64,000 bases of DNA from Acanthosepion pharaonis. Taxonomy: Eukaryota > Mollusca > Cephalopoda > Sepiida > Sepiidae. The number at the start of each line of letters is the position of its first letter. Within the stretch, counting starts at the first letter, position 1. A model generated the notes under the pieces. The model had not been told where the DNA came from. It saw nothing but the letters and a program-made list of their open reading frames with translations, and did not search any database. Location of the stretch: positions 1,192,501 to 1,256,500 of the forward strand of contig CAHIKZ030004302.1 of NCBI GenBank assembly GCA_903632075.3, given 5' to 3'. The translations under genes and the position numbers were made by a program. Shown here piece by piece: positions 57,030 to 64,000 of this stretch.

Positions 57030-58970
57030 GTAACGGGTAAATTTGCGGAGAGTTGACTTCAAATTTAGGGTTATTCTGTACCGTTCACTTAGGCACCTAT
57101 AGCCTTAAGAAAGCTATTAATGCATTTCATCTTAAATTATGTCTGCCTTAAATAAGAGAAAAGCCTGGGCTCTCTGAACTTAGGAAGTAGCCTCCATTTG
57201 AGAAGGGAAACGCTCAATTCCAATCCACTGAACTTGTAAACACTTTATGATATATCTGAAGAATGCTTGGTATTTCGCAGATGATACAAAGAAAAAGTCC
57301 ATGAAGTGTCATCATCGTCTAGGTCCAAAAGGGACAAAGCCTATAAAAATAATTACGGTGTCTAATCTCTTATTAACCAAAGAGAATGTGGTCAATAAGT
57401 AGAACGAAGGTCCGATTACAGAAATAATTGTTAGAACTTCGTAAGAAAAAAGGTTTTGTCCATGGAAATTTACAATAATATTCCATCCGTTGATTCCCAT
57501 CCTCCTCTGAAGTATGGGTTACCAAAAATCCATAAATTGGGCATCTATTTTGTCTATGGCGGGTTATGCCCGTGATGGTTTCGATTAGTGGCTTATTGAG
57601 GTTCACGATACGGTTCTATAATTCTCTTCGAAGTATTGTATTCCTGACTCGTTTCATTTTGCGTAAATTGCAGCCTAATCTTGGCACTGAATATGTCGTG
57701 TCGTTCTATAAATCTAGTTTGTTCACAAATGTTCCTCTTGATGAAACAATCTATATTTGTGCAGGTTTTTGTATCGCGGCTCCGTAAAGCCTCGATCTTT
57801 TCCTGAGGTTGTCTTTGTTGTGTTGATAGAGATGGCTACTAAGTCTGACTTCTTCATCTTTGACAATTGTATATGCCGGCAGATACATGGAGTGTTGATA
57901 GGCAGTCTTTTGGAACTTTTAATAGCTAATATTTTTGTTGGATTTCATGAGAAACAGCTATTTGATATAATTGCTAAGCCCTGTTGTTACTTCCTCTACA
58001 TCAATGATACATTTACGTCGTTTTCTTCTCGTAGTAAAGCGAAAGAATTCTTTTCAATATATTAATAAATATCACAGTTTCTTTGAAATATATTATGGAT
58101 GTAGAAAGAACGATCAGTTACAATTCCTGGATGTGTTGGATAGAAAGAACACCTTCTGTTTTTCCCACAAGTGTTCATAGGAAACCCACCTTCTCTGGGT
58201 AATACCTCACTTGAGATTCATTTGATCCCCAAACCAGGAAAATCTATCTTATCAATACCATTACACACCGTGCCTTGATGCTCTGTTTGAGTGCAGGCTT
58301 GATATTGAGGTTAAGAAAATCAACTAGCTGTTTTTGGAGTATGGTTACCCTGAATGTATTATTAGAACTACCATTTAGTGTAAAATTGTCAAGTTCAATG
58401 TAGTTAAGCTATATGGTCCTCCTCAATGTCCTGTATATGTTAGACTACCGCGGATTGGTCACGTAAGTTAATTATACGCCGATGAAAAGCGTATTGTTTC
58501 AGTACATTTGTTCAACTAGATGGGCTTCTCCCTCTTGACGCAAGGATGCCATGCCTGTCCATCATCAGAGTTTAGTATTTTATCAGTATGAATATCGATG
58601 TGAGAACAACTATGTGCGCAGGACATTCCAGCGGTTAGATGTTAGGTTCGTACGTTCCGGGCCAAATACCTAGACATGAGCCTGTAGCATTTATGTGTTC
58701 ACAAACTCATGATTATGATATCGGCGATCATTTATTGAATTCAGCTGCTTGCAGGACGGACTATTCTCCAAAGTTCACTGTCTTACACAGGGCACAGATA
58801 AGACTCCAGCTTAACATTTTCGAGTATGTTCCTATTAATATAAAATGCATTGCCCTGTTCAGGCAAAGAGAATTCAAACACAAGTTGCCCTTGTTCGGGG
58901 AGACGGTCGCTAATTTAACGCCTAACAAGGAAAATATCTTTTTTTTGTTTCCCCTCTAGCATTTGTTAAA
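57030..58970 (+). pseudogene. Penelope-like element: reverse transcriptase plus GIY-YIG remnants
   Basis: In order and through frameshifts: PPLKYGLPKIHKLGI (57505-57550, the 'YGLPKIHK' block), SFYKSSLFTNVPLDETI (57700-57755), EMATKSDFFIFDNCICRQIH, motif B GVLIGSLLELLIANIFVGFH and motif C YINDTF (57997-58014; YVDDTF in active relatives, so the first Asp has become Asn), then LQFLDVLDRK. The endonuclease side shows YVRRTFQRLDVR near 58610-58645 and the tail GDHLLNSAACRTDYSPKFTV, FEYVPINIKCIALFRQREFK and HKLPLF to 58890. All domains of the family are thus represented, but the gene is dead: catalytic change plus many stops. A 3' untranslated part continues to about 59090. Confidence 0.82.
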
Positions 58971-59105
58971 AATATTTTTTTTTCTTTTCAACTACTTAGT
59001 TTTATTTAATAACGATATTATTTTTCCTGAAAATGTGTCGGCCGAAAATGTGTCGTGATATTTTGTATCGGTTTTTGTGAATACAATATGATCCACTTCC
59101 TTATT
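58971..59105 (+). other. Probable 3' untranslated region of the Penelope-like element
   Basis: It contains CCTGAAAATGTGTCGGCCGAAAATGTGTC at 59029-59057, in which CTGAAAA and CGAAAA recall a ruined hammerhead core, but no stem II can be drawn. Short (AT)n follows at 59106-59128. Confidence 0.4.
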
Positions 59106-59128
59106 ATATATATATATATATATATATG

Positions 59129-59263
59129 GGGAGCAGTAAATATACTAAATCCGAGATATTGTTATTTTTAATTTATTTTCTTTAATGGATAATCATATTC
59201 GTGTAGGAGATCTGTCATTTTTTTTAATTAAACATTATGTATTATTTAGCTACATATACGGGC
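59129..59263. other. Short AT-rich spacer
   Basis: Nothing recognised. It lies between (AT)n at 59106-59128 and the tRNA-like segment. Confidence 0.5.
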
Positions 59264-59289
59264 TGAATATTCGAGGCATCTTGTTAGAA

Positions 59290-59395
59290 ATATATGCGTC
59301 CTCCGCAAGGATTCGATCTTGCATCACCTATGGGGAACCGTCATTTAATCTGATGTGCCTAACCGTTAGGCCACGTAGGTCTTCCGGTCAAACAA
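59290..59395 (-). repeat. tRNA-derived SINE or tRNA pseudogene
   Basis: The minus strand reads CCTACGTGGCCTAACGGTTA then GGCAC (a D-arm with a good A box) and GCAAGATCGAATCCTTGC, a 5-bp T-stem around ATCGAATC holding the B box. It closes with GGAGGAC, which pairs partly with GACCTAC at the start (5 of 7). The middle is too long and has no clear anticodon stem, so a pseudogene or SINE head is more likely than a working tRNA. Confidence 0.6.
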
Positions 59396-62039
59396 AGCCC
59401 AAACGTTGCTTTTTGAACACACACTCTTTGCCGATTCCCGAAAAATCTATATCTGCTCTGTATCGTAATGAGCTCAAAATCTTCTATGAGAAATATAAAG
59501 AAAACGGAAAACAGTTTATTTGTAATGTTGACAAGCCATAAATATAAAATGAATGTAAGACAAGTTGGAGGAATCGCTCATTTATTGATTTTGTTGCATA
59601 TCTTCATGTGAAACATACGGCACACTGTGCAGAATAGGATTCCAAAGTTCATCTTTATTGGCAAGCTGCCGGTTGCTAATGTACAACTTTCTCTTTAGAA
59701 TGCTCCACAAGATTTCAGTTGGGTTATGGTCGGGGGAACAACTTAGCACCATAAAAAAAAACTAAAATAAAATAAAAAAAAAACTTGGAAACTGATTTTG
59801 TCCCAGTGTTCATTATTTGTCCCTCAATGAATATGATTGTGTACTCTTATGCATAAAAATGTTTGGCTTATTTATAACATATCTTTTTGTTCGCATATTA
59901 TTACTATATCAAACACTGTGAACTTTGTGTATTGTGTGTTTGCCAGAAGTCATATAGAGGTAGTGGGGAAAAGAAAGATATAAACATGTCATATACAGAA
60001 TTGGGAAAAGAAATATATAAATTTATTATCGTGTAAGAGGTGTAGAATGGAGCCAATTTTCTTACGACAAAATGTATAAAACACACGAAAGCCTCAAACA
60101 GGATATGCACAGCTGTCATCAAGATCCACGCCACTCTCGTGTGTAAACTTCACAACCTCATGCTAAAGAGACCGCTTCAGACTACCGCAACACTGTCCAC
60201 GGAAAGAAATAAAGTCTATCTCTTGTATCCTCTTTAATATGAACCACGCACGTGTTGACTTTATCATACAAGCACACATATAACAGCATTTCATTGTTTA
60301 TCACATACATACACAAAGAGAATTTGCATTTTATTTCAGAATTTTATTAACCAAACAAAAAGACATTACTTTCCAATCTATGATCAATGTCTTGTATTCT
60401 TGTTATATTAAATTAATGTTCATTTGTTGTTTTTCTACTGAATTTTATTCTTTCAATGAAACTCGTTTGATTATTCTAAACGGCCGAATTACGCACAGCC
60501 TCGCAACAATATTTTATATTATTGTATCGAATCTCAACACTCCGAATTTTGACATTCCAATCTCTTATTGTTCAACATTCTTCAAACAGACATTTTTTTT
60601 TAATGTTGAAAACAACTTCAACAACTGCAAATAAATGTATTTTAAAAATATCTCTTCTTTCACAAACGCTTCATGAAACTAAATGTAAACAGTAAACACA
60701 ACAAGGTTGACCCAACGGGCGACACGTGGTCTAATATCTACTAAAAACAATGTCTGAACTGTCAAATTAACACCGCCTGCAACTTGACCTGGGCTACATT
60801 ATCTCCTATACTGCTACCTGAAATATAAAACCACCTTTATTTTGTTGACATCGCAACCTATAAGCTTAGCCCATTCTCCCTTCATCTAGCCTATCGTGAA
60901 TATCGCGGTATTTTTCAGTGAAATGTACGGTTATAAAATAGGTTATAATATATTTTCCTGAGCATTAATTCAATTGTCGTTATGAATAAAAACGTTGAAC
61001 TGTATAGATCGGCTTCACATGTTTAATATTGCTTTATGACCGAATCTATTGTGAGTTTCACTCCATACTCTTTGACAAAATGCTTAACAGTCTCATAACA
61101 AGATTATGAAGGGATTATTTAACTAAATTCTCTTTTCATACGAGGTATAGAAATGTAACTTCTCAACATGTTATCAAACCTGGAACGGAAACGTCCAAGA
61201 ATTTCAATTATATTTATCAATGCTAGCAGATTCTTCTCCATCATTTCTGAAATTTCTGGCATGTTTCTACGTATTGATAACATTAATAATTTTAATCCTT
61301 TCTTTCTATCCCTCACAACAGCCTTACAGCGCATTTTAAAAGATGTAAATTGCAACATGGAGATTATTTTCTTAGTTTAAAATTCCAATTTTCACCCTAA
61401 CTGCGCAGATAGATGCTTTCATCTTTAAGGCAAAGTACCTAGAAGTTTCACCACCTATTTATTTTAAATGTCGGTAAAAAAAATGGTGTCTATAAGAGAA
61501 ACACCTTCGAACCTTCGAGAAAAACAATCTAATTCGGTACCCTTTTTATCATGTGTAAAATGGGGCGATTTTGAAACTCCGACTTACATAGTTGAAAATA
61601 AGGAAATTATTAAATAATACTGATTATGTTCGTGCTTTGAAAATACGGTTCTTTTTTCGAAGTTTAATTATTTATCTAAAGTATATTTGTCAGAGGACGG
61701 GCAAGATATTACCGAGAATGTCCAACTCATAGGGCAGAGTCAAAACTCCAAGCTAACCTGTTGCGATCATTTTTTTTTTAGAAATACCGCTGCAAAACAC
61801 AAGGAGCTGTCTCTTCTTCCCCGAATTATCGGTTAAATATCAGGGCAGCGGATGTTTCTAAGCCTTGGTTGTTAAAAATGGAAATCTCCAAGATTTTGTT
61901 TCGTAAAGTAACTAGAAATGGATGAGTGTCACTAGGGCTCCATTAAAGACGACTGTGTGAAAATATTAAAAAAAAAAATGGGTAATAGAATACATTAAAA
62001 GCCCGAATCCGTTTATTTTACCGAATGTGGTTCTTCCTT
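59396..62039. other. Unassigned 2.6-kb stretch
   Basis: No frame above 84 codons has a recognisable domain, and there is no RNA or transposon wording. The plus frame 59185-59541 crosses the tRNA-like segment and so is not a gene. Confidence 0.5.
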
Positions 62040-62835
62040 CGATATTCTAGGTGAATTGGGCCAACGCTGAATCACTACAGATATCCTTCCCTGCCCTCCA
62101 TTAGAATGTCTGACGCTGAACTTCTCGACCTAAGATGGAACAAATACATTGAGTGAATTCCTTCGTCCACCGCAAGGAAAGTTGGCTCCCTCTGCCGCGC
62201 CATGAAATTTTTCTCCCCGGAATCGATCCTCCAGATCTACAAATCAACCATTCGCCCTTGCATGGAGTATTTCTGCAATATATGTTCTGGATCCCCTTCT
62301 GTTTGCCTCGGGGTTCTTGATAAGATCCAGAGGCGGATATGCAACATAATTGGCCCTGATCTGGCATCTCGTCTACAGTTTTTTTCTCACAGACGCGCCG
62401 TCGTCTCTCTCTGTCTGTTTTACAAATACTTTCATGGCAATTGCTCCGAGGAGCGGCATTCGCTGGTTCCCCAGACTTCATGAGTTCAAGCACCCGACGA
62501 GTCTGGCATCCCGCTCTCACCCCTTCACTGTCGAAACTCCTAAATGTAGCCGTCTGTTCTACTACCATAGCTTCATGTGTCGCACCTCTCGCCTGTGGAA
62601 GTCCCTTCCCTATTGCAGTTTCCCTGAGAGCTATAATCCCCAGCTATTCAAATGTAATGTCAATCGACATCTCCAGATGCCTTGATCTATCCACTACCCT
62701 CCTCATCCTTTCTTCTATCAGTCCTATCTGATGTTGCTCTAAATATTCTGTAACCCTTTGCGTTTTAGTGGCTTCTCGCTTTGCTTGGGGTGAAACGCTT
62801 ACTTAAAAAAAAAAAAAACAAAAACAAAACATCAA
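62040..62835 (+). pseudogene. Jockey/CR1-like LINE, C-terminal part with A-rich tail
   Basis: Blocks: MKFFSPESILQIYKSTIRPC then MEY, VLDKIQRRICNIIGPDLASR then L, SHRRAVVSLCLFYKYFHGNC (frame 62202-62483), then SRLWKSLPYCSFPESYNPQL and FKCNVNRHLQMP (frame 62350-62685). This is the thumb and end of the reverse-transcriptase protein. It is the best-preserved copy of the family also seen at 33241 and 44504. The 3' end is A-rich (62805-62832). The 155-codon minus frame over the same region is only its shadow. Confidence 0.8.
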
Positions 62836-63479
62836 TGTGGACCCCCTGTACCATTTTTCTCAAGAATTCAGGGCAATTCCTAGATAATAGAAATGACTTA
62901 TGTACGGAGCCACTGTCATGTACGTCTTGAAGAGACATGAACATTAAAGGATATCATTTCGAGATAGATGTGCTGCTAAACTGCTTTCTGTAAAGCATTA
63001 TGAAGCGTTATTTCAAGCAGGGAAATTGTTAGATTTTAATTCACGTCATGTCGTCGAAAAAGATGCAAAAATGACCAATAAATAGAATACAGAAGATGAT
63101 TTTTTCAATCCGATATTCAATAGAGATCGGCATGTCGGTATTAAATTCTGAACATCTTCGTCGAATTCAAGGTCGTACATATGCACTAGCGAAATGATGA
63201 GAACGAGAACAGTCCGAACGATGAAATAGTGTAAATAATTGTATATTGCGTTAATCAAATATCTTCGATCTGTACCTTTTGGATTTACTAATAAAAATAT
63301 TCATGAATGCATAAAAAAATACAGTACTTTCTATAAGATATTAGCCGAAACACACAACACGAGTTTATTTTCCTAGAAAAATAAGAATACCCAGATATTT
63401 TATTAACGTTGTTTATTTAATAATAATTTCATAGCGCATACAATAAGATAAACAGACATAGTAAATATTTGAATCAACA
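62836..63479. other. AT-rich stretch, nothing recognised
   Basis: No gene or repeat family seen. Confidence 0.55.
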
Positions 63480-63484
63480 GAGAA

Positions 63485-63710
63485 TGAATCTACCAAATAA
63501 TCTATCATCATCATTATCATCTTGGCTTTTGCAATCGTAGGGCGGATCCGAATGCTGAAGCCACTCTAACTCATTTCCACAAACGTCTATCAACGGCAGC
63601 CATCAGCAATTCTGTTACAGTCATACCTGTCCATTGTTTGACATTGTCCAACCAATTTTTATGTTGACGTCCTCTCCTACGTTTAATTGCCTTGCATGAT
63701 GGTCTATGTT
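63485..63710 (-). pseudogene. LINE tail fragment, RTE/L1-like
   Basis: The minus strand reads KRRRGRQHKNWLDNVKQWTG, MTVTELLMAAVDRRLW and VRVASAFGSA. It is the usual C-terminal end '(R)GR.(K/R).W.DN...WTG..(L/V)..LL..A.DR..W'. It ends in a short (ATG)n (63500-63520), like the trinucleotide tails of RTE-type elements. Confidence 0.7.
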
Positions 63711-64000
63711 AGTATTTAAATCACGAACTGTTTAAACTAATTAGGTATTTTAATGCATGTCCGTTCCAGCGGAGTTTTTCACAAGGTTGAGATTAAAGTG
63801 AATTTGTACCTCAGGCGTATGTGGGGAGGGGAGAAAAATGGTCAGGTATCCTGGGAACTGCTTACAGAACGAATATAATTCCAAAGCAAATATTTTGCAG
63901 GCAACTATGCGCAAATAAATAACAACATTTATGTTTCGTCCATTAAGAATCAAATAATGAATATACGACATGGAACAGAGAAAAATCGGCTCATATTTTT
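63711..64000. other. Right end of the window, nothing recognised
   Basis: A 73-codon minus frame is not recognisable. Confidence 0.5.

Noticed and set aside
59264..59400. Functional tRNA gene on the minus strand
   Set aside because: Good A and B boxes and T-arm, but the acceptor pairs only 5 of 7, and no anticodon stem of normal length can be drawn.
62101..62568. 155-codon minus frame
   Set aside because: It lies exactly over the plus-strand LINE reverse-transcriptase end, whose family motifs are clear; the minus frame is a shadow.

Overview
The window looks like transposon-dominated intergenic DNA from an invertebrate animal. It is AT-rich, is studded with long (AT)n, (AC)n, (CT)n, (AAT)n and (CTTT)n microsatellites, and carries decayed retroelements of many families: Penelope-like elements, R4/Dong-type LINEs with a restriction-like endonuclease, Jockey/CR1-like and RTE/L1-like LINE tails, a Mag-type Ty3/gypsy element, a mariner, and Helitron ends. 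This mix resembles a mollusc and most of all a cephalopod, but that is inference from repeat content. I find no host protein-coding gene, rRNA or functional tRNA. Nearly every short open frame is either microsatellite translation or a piece of a broken element.

Layout. 0-5 kb: Penelope-like remnant with a hammerhead-like motif just downstream, then a LINE tail. 5-6 kb: two R4/Dong-type LINE 3' ends chained through (AAT)n tracts. 6-8.3 kb: a 115-bp palindrome holding a good hammerhead-ribozyme candidate, an element with inverted ends, and a large fold-back repeat. 9-11.5 kb: a cluster of 3' ends of one LINE family, all on the minus strand. 15.6-20 kb: Helitron 3' end, a solo LTR with a perfect target-site duplication, a dead mariner. 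20-23 kb: two Penelope-like GIY-YIG fragments. 23.7-24.6 kb: an unbroken 238-codon LINE endonuclease frame. 24.6-30.0 kb: a complete but frameshifted Ty3/gypsy element with two LTRs, primer-binding site and polypurine tract, inserted into an (AT)n tract.

31.7-34.1 kb: R4/Dong-type fragments on the minus strand facing a Jockey/CR1-like LINE. 35.1-35.6 kb: a 122-bp palindrome with a second hammerhead candidate and a third, weaker motif. 35.9-40.3 kb: three more LINE tails. 41.7-43.4 kb: a perfect 30-bp hairpin and a Penelope-like fragment. 43.4-46.3 kb: tRNA-derived SINE pieces. 46.7-47.7 kb: an inverted pair of repeats inside a direct repeat. 48.5-48.9 kb: a 31-bp minisatellite of 13 near-identical units. 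50.1-54.8 kb: three R4/Dong-type LINE copies in a row, the last nearly full length. 57-59 kb: a Penelope-like reverse transcriptase plus endonuclease. 62-62.8 kb and 63.5 kb: two last LINE tails.

The most interesting signal is RNA rather than protein. Two near-perfect palindromes, each flush against an (AT)n tract, contain all the invariant nucleotides of a type I hammerhead ribozyme with pairing stems, and four weaker hammerhead-like motifs lie in other repeats. Hammerheads are known from Penelope-like elements, which are abundant here.
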